Below are positions 26,547-33,450 of a stretch of 64,000 nucleotides of DNA, in pieces. The DNA comes from JALZKA01 sp033856515 (GTDB taxonomy: Bacteria; Actinomycetota; Thermoleophilia; Solirubrobacterales; 70-9), in the NCBI GenBank assembly GCA_033856515.1, contig JAWVEY010000003.1:1-64000 (forward strand), read 5' to 3'. Made by a program: the position numbers and the translations under genes. Below the pieces are notes generated by a model, which searched no databases, was not told the origin of the DNA, and saw only the letters and a list, made by a program, of their open reading frames with translations. Each line of letters starts with the position of its first letter. Position 1 is the stretch's first letter.

Positions 26547-27128
26547 CTATGACCGCCGCAACCCGGCGGCGACTACGGCGACGAACTCACAGGGAGCCTT
26601 GTCGCGGTTTTCGAAGTGGTGAGGTAGGTCGGCGTCAAACGTGACGGCGTCGCCCTTGGAGAGCTTGTGGTCCTCGCCGTCGACGACGAGGGTGAGCGTG
26701 CCGCCCAGGACGAGCGCGGTCTCGCGGGCGCCCGCCTCGTGCATGGGCGGGTCGGCCGGACCGCCTGTGGAAGCGCCCGGCGCGAGCGTGTGGCGCGAAA
26801 CGTCCGCGCGCTGGCCCGGGAGCGCCGGCGTGAGCTCCTCGAGGCTGTGCCCCCCGCGGCTGCGGGCTCGTCCCGATCCCTTCGGAACGACGACGACGTG
26901 CTCTGCCTCGTCAAGTCGAAGGAGTTGCGAGAGCGTGAGCTCCAGCCCCGTGGCGATCTTGCCCGCGACCGTGAGCGTCGGCGAGGTGTCCCCACGCTCG
27001 ACCTGAGAGAGCATCGGCGCGGACACGCCCGAGCGCTCGGCCAGGTCGCGCAAAGACAGGTCCATCGACTCACGCAGAGCGCGCACGCGCTTGCCTACGG
27101 CCCCGTTCTCTGTCGCCACCGCTTCCAC
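26547..27128 (-). CDS. XRE-family regulator with C-terminal cupin domain
   Basis: 193-residue DNA-binding protein. An XRE helix-turn-helix occupies ~12-66 (RVRALRESMDLSLRDLAERSGVSAPMLSQVERG-type) and a small-molecule-binding cupin ~110-188. Such HTH-cupin proteins commonly control amino acid, polyamine or sulfonate genes in response to a metabolite. The GTG at 27126-27128 lies 7 nt from a perfect inverted repeat (27136-27153), so it is probably autoregulated. The stop is 11 nt before leuC, which makes a role in leuCD-gdh control likely, though not shown. Confidence 0.85.
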   Translation of the reverse strand: MEAVATENGAVGKRVRALRESMDLSLRDLAERSGVSAPMLSQVERGDTSPTLTVAGKIATGLELTLSQLLRLDEAEHVVVVPKGSGRARSRGGHSLEELTPALPGQRADVSRHTLAPGASTGGPADPPMHEAGARETALVLGGTLTLVVDGEDHKLSKGDAVTFDADLPHHFENRDKAPCEFVAVVAAGLRRS

Positions 27129-27135
27129 AGCAGCG

Positions 27136-27153
27136 CGTATGTTATCGCATACG
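27136..27153 (-). promoter_or_regulatory. Candidate operator of the XRE-cupin regulator
   Basis: Perfect inverted repeat CGTATGCGATAACATACG (6-bp arms, 6-nt spacer) immediately upstream of the regulator start in an otherwise short 36-nt intergenic gap. Size, symmetry and AT-rich centre fit the binding site of a dimeric HTH protein. No second copy was noticed in the window by eye. Confidence 0.5.
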
Positions 27154-27164
27154 TTTGTCTAGTA

Positions 27165-27827
27165 CTAGAGCGTTATGTACGAGATTCCGTCGAGCGTCAC
27201 GTTCGGCAGGCAGCTGCCGCCCGACATCGACGTAATCGTGACTGCTCCGCTGCCGGCACTGATCGCTACGTGCGCGAGACCGGGACCTGCGCAGCCGGTG
27301 ATGAAACTCGAGTCCTGGACCGGCCGCATCCCGACCGGCAGGGTGAACGCGGCACCGGGCGTGGCACCGGAGCCGTTGACGGCCCCAACCAAGTGGACGA
27401 TGCCCTCCACGTCCTTTCCGGCCGAGGTGATACCCACAGTGGTCCAGGAATTCGTTGGAGTCAGGTTGGTCAGGTTGGTCACGAGGTTGTTCACGGCGTT
27501 ATCGTCGACGGCGCCGGATGCGATCTGCTCCGAGCTGACGGAATCAGCATTGAGGTTGTCCTCGTTGATTGTGTTGCCGGCGATGTTCTCGCCAAAAACT
27601 GCATCAATAGCCAGCGGCCCTGATGAAATCTGGTCTTCGCCGATGTCGTCCGCCTGGACCTCATCGTCGCCGATGTCGTTCGACTTCACCTGACCGTCCT
27701 TGATCGACTTTGAGACGACCGAGTTCTTGGGTGCTGTGGCAGCTGCCCAGGCAACCCCGCTCATGGCGACGATCAGCGCAAGCGTCGCTGTGACGTTTGC
27801 GTACTTGGTTCCACCGAAGATCTTCAC
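27165..27827 (-). CDS. Secreted repeat protein, function unknown
   Basis: 220 residues. The N-terminus MKIFGGTKYANVTATLALIVAMSGVAWAA is a signal peptide of a type common in Thermoleophilia surface proteins. It is followed by SVVSKSIKDGQVKSNDIGDDEVQADDIGEDQI, then short repeats rich in N, D and I (IAGNTINEDNLNADSVSS) and a C-terminal beta-rich domain with one Cys pair (TGCAG, GGSCLP). I do not recognise a function. It stands between the SDR gene and the regulator, all on the minus strand. Confidence 0.75.
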   Translation of the reverse strand: MKIFGGTKYANVTATLALIVAMSGVAWAAATAPKNSVVSKSIKDGQVKSNDIGDDEVQADDIGEDQISSGPLAIDAVFGENIAGNTINEDNLNADSVSSEQIASGAVDDNAVNNLVTNLTNLTPTNSWTTVGITSAGKDVEGIVHLVGAVNGSGATPGAAFTLPVGMRPVQDSSFITGCAGPGLAHVAISAGSGAVTITSMSGGSCLPNVTLDGISYITL

Positions 27828-27905
27828 GATCCCTCCCCTAGGTTGATTACGAGCTTCGCCGCACCCTACCTCTTGGGGACTGGCTGATGCCGACCAGGCT
27901 GCGCG

Positions 27906-28643
27906 TCAGTGGGTGGTGCTTGGGCGCACCAGGATCTCGTTGAGGGAGACGTGCTTGGGCTGTGAAATTGCGTAGACGATTGCGTTCGCGATGTCTGCCG
28001 CCTCCAGGACCTTGCCCGTGCTCTCCTTCATCTTCTCGATCCGCTCGACCACCATCGGGTTCGTGTTGTGCCCTTGGAGCTCGGTCTCCACGAATCCAGG
28101 CTCGACGCAGGTGACCCGGACTCCGATGTGCGAGCCCTCCTGGCGAAGGGACTCGGAAAAGCCGACGACACCCCATTTGGTCATGTTGTAGACGCCCGAT
28201 CCGAGCGCAGCCGTGCGGCCCGCAACCGACGAGACGTTCACGATGTCCCCTCCGCCGCCGTCGCGGATCATGGGCAGCGCGTAGTGCGTGCAGTAGAGAA
28301 GCCCGAGGCAGTTGACGTTGATCATCGTCCGCCACTCCTCTGGATCGGCGCCCTGGAGCGGTCCGAGCAGCATCACGCCCGCGTTGTTGACGAGCCCGTC
28401 GAGCCCGCCCATCGCCTCAGCAGCGCCTTCGACCAGCGCCTTGGCCTCGTCCTCGCTGCCGATGTCGGCCTCGATCGCATGGCCATTGCCTTCAAGGCGT
28501 CCAGCGAGCTCATCGAGCTTGTCCTTGCGCCGAGCGCCGAGCGCCACCGCCCCGCCTTCGGCGACGATCGCCTCAGCGGTCGCCTCCCCGATTCCAGAGG
28601 ATGCGCCGGTGATCAGAATCTTTCGCCCGTCTAGCTGTCCCAT
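27906..28643 (-). CDS. Short-chain dehydrogenase/reductase
   Basis: 245-residue NAD(P)-dependent oxidoreductase of the classical SDR type: the TGASSGIG cofactor motif (~12-19), NNAGV (~86-90), Ser in VNVSSVAG, and the catalytic YNMTK (~151-155), with EPGFVETEL behind it. The closest character is the YdfG/serine-3-dehydrogenase-like group, but the substrate is unknown. It starts 33 nt after leuA stops, so it may be on the leuA transcript. Confidence 0.87.
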   Translation of the reverse strand: MGQLDGRKILITGASSGIGEATAEAIVAEGGAVALGARRKDKLDELAGRLEGNGHAIEADIGSEDEAKALVEGAAEAMGGLDGLVNNAGVMLLGPLQGADPEEWRTMINVNCLGLLYCTHYALPMIRDGGGGDIVNVSSVAGRTAALGSGVYNMTKWGVVGFSESLRQEGSHIGVRVTCVEPGFVETELQGHNTNPMVVERIEKMKESTGKVLEAADIANAIVYAISQPKHVSLNEILVRPSTTH

Positions 28644-28676
28644 GCACCCACACTATCCAGCGGGTCACGTCGTGAG

Positions 28677-30272
28677 CTAGGGCCCCGGCGTAATTGGGAG
28701 CTTCGCCGATTCCTCGGTGACGCCCTCGGCCTCGCGCACCGCGGCGCCGTCGAGCGCGTTCGAGAGCGCCCTCACGTAGGCACGGGCCGACGCCTCGAGG
28801 ATGTCCGTTGCGACGCCTTGGCCGGACGCAAGCCGACCGTGGGCTCTCAGCATCACCGTCACCTCGCCGAGCGCGTCCTCGCCCTCGGTCACAGCGCTCA
28901 CCGTGTAGGAGCGAAGCTCGCACTCCGTGGGAATAGCCGCGCGGATCGCCGAAAAGATCGCGTCGACCGGCCCGTCACCCGTGGCCTCGCCGATCGCCTC
29001 CTCGCCCGAGGGCATCCGCACCGCAACACGGGCCTTCGGCTCCTTGCGCGAGCCCGCCTCGACCTCGAACCAGCTGAGGCCGTAGGAGTCGGTGCGCTCA
29101 CGCATCTCGTCGGAGACGATCGCCTCCAGATCGAGCGCGGTCACCTGCTTCTTCTTGTCAGCGACCTCCTTGAAGCGCTTGAACGCCTGGTTGAGCGCCG
29201 AGCCGTCGACCTTGAAGCCGAGTTGCTCCAGCGCGTCCTTCAGAGCGTGGCGCCCCGAGTGCTTGCCGAGGACGATCGAGTTCGACTCGAGCCCGACATG
29301 CGTCGGATCCATGATCTCGTAGGTCGTGCGCTCCTTGAGGACGCCGTCCTGGTGGATCCCGGACTCGTGCGCGAACGCGTTACGGCCCACGATTGCCTTG
29401 TTGGGCTGGACCTGGTAGCCAGTCAGGCGCGAGATCATGCGGCTCGTGCGCGCCAGCTCGGTCGCGTCCAGGCCGGTGTCCAGCCCGTGCTCGTTGTTGC
29501 GCGTCCGCAGAAGCATCACAATCTCTTCAAGCGGACAGTTGCCGGCGCGCTCGCCGAGCCCGTTCACGGCGCACTCGACCTGGCGCGCGCCAGCCAGGAC
29601 GCCCGCGTAGGAGTTGGCGACCGCGAGGCCCAGGTCGTCGTGGCAGTGGACCGAGACGGTCAGGCGGTCGAGGCCCGGGACCAGCTCGTAGAGGCGCTTG
29701 AGGTAGGCGGTGTACTCCTCGGGCGTCGTGTAACCGACGGTGTCGGGGATGTTGATGACGGTCGCGCCCTCATCGACTGCGATCGCGCACACCTCGGCCG
29801 TGAAGTCCACGTCCGCGCGCGTTGCGTCCATCGGCGAGAACTCGACGTCGTCGCAATACGACTTGGAGAGCGCAACGGCGGCGCGCGCCTGTCCCTTCAC
29901 GTCGTCGTGGGTCGTCTGGAGCTGGTGCTCGATGTGGATGTCGGAGGTCGAGATGAACGTGTGGATCCGCGGGCGGTCCGAGTCCTTGATCGCGTTCCAC
30001 GCAGCGTCGATGTCGGCCTTGTGCGTGCGGGCGAGCCCGCAGATGATCGGACCCTGGACCTGGCGGGCGATCGCTTCGACCGCCTCGAAGTCGCCGGGCG
30101 AGGTGATCGGGAAGCCGGCTTCGATCACATCGACGCCAAGACGGGCGAGCTGATGCGCGATCTCGACCTTCTCCTGCGTATTCAGTGAGATGCCGGGCGA
30201 CTGCTCGCCGTCCCGCAGCGTCGTGTCGAAGATCTCGACTCGATTTGGATCCGATGAGGGCGTGGTGCCCAT
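28677..30272 (-). CDS. leuA: 2-isopropylmalate synthase
   Basis: 531-residue first enzyme of leucine synthesis, condensing 2-ketoisovalerate with acetyl-CoA. Visible: FDTTLRDGEQSPGISL, GFPITSPGDFEAVEAIA, the metal-binding VHCHDDLGLAVANS, VNGLGERAGNCPLEE, and a C-terminal allosteric leucine-binding domain (~390-515). The ATG at 30270-30272 has AAGGAG 6 nt upstream. A leucine-rich leader peptide and hairpin lie 68-127 nt upstream, so expression is probably attenuated by leucine as well as feedback-inhibited. Confidence 0.96.
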   Translation of the reverse strand: MGTTPSSDPNRVEIFDTTLRDGEQSPGISLNTQEKVEIAHQLARLGVDVIEAGFPITSPGDFEAVEAIARQVQGPIICGLARTHKADIDAAWNAIKDSDRPRIHTFISTSDIHIEHQLQTTHDDVKGQARAAVALSKSYCDDVEFSPMDATRADVDFTAEVCAIAVDEGATVINIPDTVGYTTPEEYTAYLKRLYELVPGLDRLTVSVHCHDDLGLAVANSYAGVLAGARQVECAVNGLGERAGNCPLEEIVMLLRTRNNEHGLDTGLDATELARTSRMISRLTGYQVQPNKAIVGRNAFAHESGIHQDGVLKERTTYEIMDPTHVGLESNSIVLGKHSGRHALKDALEQLGFKVDGSALNQAFKRFKEVADKKKQVTALDLEAIVSDEMRERTDSYGLSWFEVEAGSRKEPKARVAVRMPSGEEAIGEATGDGPVDAIFSAIRAAIPTECELRSYTVSAVTEGEDALGEVTVMLRAHGRLASGQGVATDILEASARAYVRALSNALDGAAVREAEGVTEESAKLPITPGP

Positions 30273-30339
30273 GAGTTACTCCTTCTTTGTCCGGTCCGAT
30301 GTACCTGCGCTGGGTGTGCGGCTCACGCGCCGCCGACGA

Positions 30340-30399
30340 TTAACTCCCCCAGCGGGGGAGGAGAAGGAGAAGCGACAGGTTGAGCGTGCGGCACGTCAT
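30340..30399 (-). CDS. Leucine-rich leader peptide of leuA
   Basis: A 19-residue reading frame, MTCRTLNLSLLLLLPRWGS, lies upstream of leuA on the same strand. It holds seven leucines, five of them consecutive (CTT CTC CTT CTC CTC). Its 3' part lies inside a hairpin (30344-30360). Leader peptides of this kind are established for leucine operons, including actinobacterial leuA: ribosomes stalled on leucine codons during starvation change the downstream RNA fold. The start ATG is at 30397-30399; the ribosome site is weak (GAAG). Confidence 0.75.
   Translation of the reverse strand: MTCRTLNLSLLLLLPRWGS
30344..30360 (-). promoter_or_regulatory. Hairpin of the leuA attenuator
   Basis: CTCCCCC and GGGGGAG pair around a GCT loop, covering the last leucine codon and the PRWGS end of the leader peptide. 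The strand then runs TTAATCG, and a second small stem (GCGGC/GCCGC) follows toward leuA. A ribosome paused on the leucine run would cover and open this 7-bp stem, giving a plausible leucine-sensing switch. The alternative fold was not computed. Confidence 0.55.
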
Positions 30400-30477
30400 C
30401 GGTCTTCGCAGAGTAGCAACGACTGGCGAAAGGTGTCAGAGCCGCGATATGCGCGGCTGAGGCACCGCTCGACGCGA

Positions 30478-31032
30478 TCAGCGCACCGTTTCGCAGTCGA
30501 TGAAGAGGTTGTCGCCGCTCCCGCCCGCACAGATGTCCGTTCCGGGGCCGCCGTTGAGGATGTCAGCCCCGTCGTTGCCGGCGAGCGTGTCGTCGCCTTC
30601 GCCGCCCTTCAGCTTCTGCTTGCCCTTCCAGCCCTCGAGGTCATCTTCGCCTGCCTCGCCGTTCAGGATTTGCTTGACCGAACGAGAGCTTCTTCGGAGC
30701 CTGATGTCGGCGGCATCGTCCATGTCGCCGAGATTGATGATGATCTTCTTTACGCCCGCCCGAGGGCAGAAGACCTTCCCGGCCTTTGCCTCACAGCCAG
30801 GATCGGACGCCGGATCGATCGCGGGCGGAGAGATTTCGTTGGTGAAGACGAAGTCCGGCCCGTCACGGCGGATGGTCATGTTCTCGACCGAGTTATGCGT
30901 CGCGATGTCATTCGCCGTGATCACCGGCGGCTTGTAGAGAATCGCGGGCTGAAAGGTCGCGAACGCGAAGCCCGCCCCTGTGAGGAGCAGGACCGCCGTT
31001 ACGACGGCAAGCTTGACCTTGAAGGAATGCAT
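30478..31032 (-). CDS. Exported RTX-like calcium-binding repeat protein
   Basis: 184 residues. A membrane anchor or signal segment (HSFKVKLAVVTAVLLLTGAGFAFA) precedes a beta-rich region, and the C-terminus has RTX nonapeptides (GGEGDDTLAGNDGADILNGGPGTD), which bind Ca2+ in the parallel beta-roll fold. Two late cysteines (DICAGG, DCETVR) are shared with its upstream neighbour, suggesting gene duplication. The ATG at 31030-31032 is used. The gene lies 19 nt after the neighbour's stop. Confidence 0.75.
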   Translation of the reverse strand: MHSFKVKLAVVTAVLLLTGAGFAFATFQPAILYKPPVITANDIATHNSVENMTIRRDGPDFVFTNEISPPAIDPASDPGCEAKAGKVFCPRAGVKKIIINLGDMDDAADIRLRRSSRSVKQILNGEAGEDDLEGWKGKQKLKGGEGDDTLAGNDGADILNGGPGTDICAGGSGDNLFIDCETVR

Positions 31033-31051
31033 CACACCGCCGCCGGAGCTC

Positions 31052-31648
31052 TCAGTCGCCGCCGTGCTCGCAGTCTTTGACGACGTCGTTGGCAGCGCCG
31101 CCCTTGCAGCGGTCCTCGCCCCTGCCGCCGTAGATCTTGTCGACGCCGTCGCCGCCGTCGAGCTTGTCATCACCGCCGTCCCCGTACATCAACTGGCCGC
31201 CTTGGCCGCCGACGATGGTGTCCGCGCCCGTATTTGCGTGGATCGTGATGATGTTGAACTTGCTTGCGAGGGCCACGGAGTCTCCGCCCCTGCCCATCTC
31301 CACCACGACCGTGTCGTAGTCAGAGACGTTGCAGACAGCCTGGCCGGTACCGGTGTCTGGCTGGCACCCCTCGGCGTCGGCGGAGAACTGCGCTCCGTCG
31401 ATGGTCAAACAGCACTCGTTCTCGCGGCCCGAGATCGTGAGCTTCTCGCTCTCGTCGGACCCAGAGATCCAGATCCTGTCCTCGAAGTCGTGGATGGTCA
31501 CCACGCGCTCACCTGGGCCCGCGGCGGCAATTGAGACCACCACGGCCATACCGACGCCAGCGACAAGCGCTGCTACCCCCGCGGCAATCGTCTGCCATCT
31601 CCCCCTGCTCACCCTGCGGACGATAAAGCGCTTACCGGCGCCAGTCAA
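31052..31648 (-). CDS. Exported RTX-like calcium-binding repeat protein (paralogue)
   Basis: 198 residues. A basic N-terminus and a membrane segment (~19-43) precede a beta-rich domain; the C-terminus carries GDGGDDKLDGGDGVDKIYGGRGEDRC, RTX-type Ca2+-binding repeats. The TTG at 31646-31648 overlaps the preceding stop (TTGA), so it is probably coupled; a GTG 12 codons later is an alternative. The same architecture as the next gene downstream points to a tandem duplication. The partner and role at the cell surface are unknown. Confidence 0.7.
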   Translation of the reverse strand: MTGAGKRFIVRRVSRGRWQTIAAGVAALVAGVGMAVVVSIAAAGPGERVVTIHDFEDRIWISGSDESEKLTISGRENECCLTIDGAQFSADAEGCQPDTGTGQAVCNVSDYDTVVVEMGRGGDSVALASKFNIITIHANTGADTIVGGQGGQLMYGDGGDDKLDGGDGVDKIYGGRGEDRCKGGAANDVVKDCEHGGD

Positions 31649-32325
31649 GTTCCGGGTCTGCGCTTGGTGCCGGTCCCGAACCAGCGAATCCAGATCGAGT
31701 CAGGCTTTGCGAACCTCGTCGCGCCGACGATCCCCACCGGCCAGAAGATGACGGCGAACGCGGCGAGGAGAAGCCTCCCCTTCGCCGCGGTCACGAAGGC
31801 GAGAGCCAGGGCAACGAGGCCCACGATGCCGACAGCTGCGAACGCACCGTTGGTGATGTTGTCGGCCGACTCGACCCAGCCGCCGAAGCCGGTCACGCCA
31901 ATCAGGCCAAGCAACGCGACCACGATCACGGCGTCGATCGAGCGTCGGCCCTCCTTCTCCCAGTAGACGTCGCGGAGGTTCAACCATAGGGCGAACTCGT
32001 CGAACGTGAGTCCGCAGCCGAAGCCGAAAAGCCCGACGACGATGTAGTACCAGGGCTGGTCGCGAAGGTCGGCAACGCCCATCAGATAGCCGGTGACGAC
32101 GACGATCACCATCCCCCACACCAGGTGGTGAATGTGGGTGCCGCCGACGTTTACGTTCCCGGGCCACCAGCTCACACCCGCGTTGATCATGTGAGCGCTC
32201 GTTCTGATGAACGAGAACGTCAAGAGAAAGGCGACGAGGAAGATGAATTCGGGCTCGCGCCCGGTGTCGTGGACCGTCTGCTCGTAGAGCGAGGAGATCG
32301 ATGCGAGCTCGGCGAAGCCCGGCAT
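31645..32325 (-). CDS. Conserved polytopic membrane protein, unknown function
   Basis: 226 residues with about six membrane segments (~27-44, 65-85, 90-110, 130-152, 160-180, 185-205). The conserved-looking NVNVGGTHIHHLVWGMVIVVVTGYL (TM2 start) and GCGLTFDEFALWL are in a family I associate with actinobacterial membrane proteins of unknown function; the paired His and the acidic FDEF could be a metal site (inference). The ATG overlaps the MDR stop by one base (TGATG), and its stop overlaps the RTX gene. Confidence 0.7.
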   Translation of the reverse strand: MPGFAELASISSLYEQTVHDTGREPEFIFLVAFLLTFSFIRTSAHMINAGVSWWPGNVNVGGTHIHHLVWGMVIVVVTGYLMGVADLRDQPWYYIVVGLFGFGCGLTFDEFALWLNLRDVYWEKEGRRSIDAVIVVALLGLIGVTGFGGWVESADNITNGAFAAVGIVGLVALALAFVTAAKGRLLLAAFAVIFWPVGIVGATRFAKPDSIWIRWFGTGTKRRPGT

Positions 32326-33356
32326 CAGGGGATAAGGACGACCTTGCCGATGTTCTTGCCCTCGCCCAGGTAGCGATGTGCGGCGGGTGCGTCTGCGAAG
32401 GCGAACGATTCTGCGACGACTGGGACGTAAGCCCCTGACTCGACACCGGCCTGGAGCGGCTCGAGAGCGCGGTCGAGGCCCTCACGGTCCCACCAGCTCA
32501 GCATGTTGAGGCCGAAGACGCCCTTGTTCTCATTCATGACCGAGAGGCTCTTCCACCAGGGCATCGTGGACAGCGGCATCGTGATGAGGCCCTTGAGGAC
32601 GGCGGGGATGTCGCGCTTGTCGCCCGTCTGGACCTCTGAGAGGCCGAACATGATGAGCCGGCCGCCCTGGCGAAGGACGGAGTAGGAGCGCTTGAAGCTC
32701 GAGGGGCCGACGGCGTCCATGACCACGTCCACCCCCTCCCCGTTTGTGATCTTCATGACCTCCTCGGCGAAGTCCTGCGTGCGGTAGTCGATCGGGTGAT
32801 GGACTCCCTGGGCGCGGATCGCATCGTGCTTGGAGGCCGACGCTGTCCCGAAGATCTCCGCGCCGATCTCAGTCGCGATCTGGGTCGCGGCGATTCCGAC
32901 ACCGCCCGCGGCGGCGTGGATCAGCGCCTTGTCGCCCTTACGAAGCCCGCCCATCATCACGAACCCCGCGTAGGCGGTCGAGTAGTTGACGGGAATCGCA
33001 GCGCCCTGCTCGAACGAGAGCGAGTCCGGGAGCCGGAGCACCTGGCCCTGAACCGGAACGCTCACAAGCTCGGCATAGCCGCCGAAGCGAGTGCCAGCGA
33101 CGACGCGGTCGCCGACGGCGTAGCCCTCCACCCCGTCGCCAACCGACTCGATCTCACCCGCGACCTCGTAGCCGATCACCGACGGCGGTTTCGGAGCATC
33201 CGGGTAGACGCCCGAGCGCGCCATCAGATCGGCGAAGTTGATGCCCGCTGCTTTGGTCGCGACACGGATCTCGCCCGGACCCACCTCGGGGTCGGGACGC
33301 TCCTGGACCTCGAGGACATCGGGGCCACCGTTCTTAGTGATCACAACCGCGCGCAT
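32325..33356 (-). CDS. Zinc-less medium-chain oxidoreductase (quinone oxidoreductase-like)
   Basis: 343-residue NADPH-dependent MDR protein. GroES-like N-terminus (GINFADLMARSGVYP, VIGYEVAGEIESVG), then Rossmann motif HAAAGGVGIAATQIA (~147-161) and DYRTQDF. The zinc ligands of alcohol dehydrogenases are absent, as in NADPH:quinone reductases. The substrate is unknown. First gene of an overlapping unit with a membrane protein and two RTX-like proteins. Confidence 0.85.
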   Translation of the reverse strand: MRAVVITKNGGPDVLEVQERPDPEVGPGEIRVATKAAGINFADLMARSGVYPDAPKPPSVIGYEVAGEIESVGDGVEGYAVGDRVVAGTRFGGYAELVSVPVQGQVLRLPDSLSFEQGAAIPVNYSTAYAGFVMMGGLRKGDKALIHAAAGGVGIAATQIATEIGAEIFGTASASKHDAIRAQGVHHPIDYRTQDFAEEVMKITNGEGVDVVMDAVGPSSFKRSYSVLRQGGRLIMFGLSEVQTGDKRDIPAVLKGLITMPLSTMPWWKSLSVMNENKGVFGLNMLSWWDREGLDRALEPLQAGVESGAYVPVVAESFAFADAPAAHRYLGEGKNIGKVVLIP

Positions 33357-33380
33357 CGGGTCACCCTACGCACAACCTGA

Positions 33381-33450
33381 GGGGTCAGACCCCATTCGTG
33401 GGGTCAGACCCCACGCTTGGGGACAGTCCCCACGCTTGAGCTCCGTCCCC
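33381..33450. repeat. Array of four 13-nt palindromic units at 19-nt period
   Basis: Units GGGGTCAGACCCC (33381), GGGGTCAGACCCC (33400), GGGGACAGTCCCC (33419) and degenerate GAGCTCCGTCCCC (33438) start exactly 19 nt apart, with 6-nt spacers (ATTCGT, ACGCTT, ACGCTT). The last unit abuts the serA stop codon. The same four-unit layout recurs at 46256-46325. The units could fold as hairpins in the serA 3' end. Confidence 0.85.

Noticed and set aside
28818..30188. 456-codon plus-strand frame opposite leuA
   Set aside because: leuA is unambiguous on the minus strand; the antisense frame lacks motifs.
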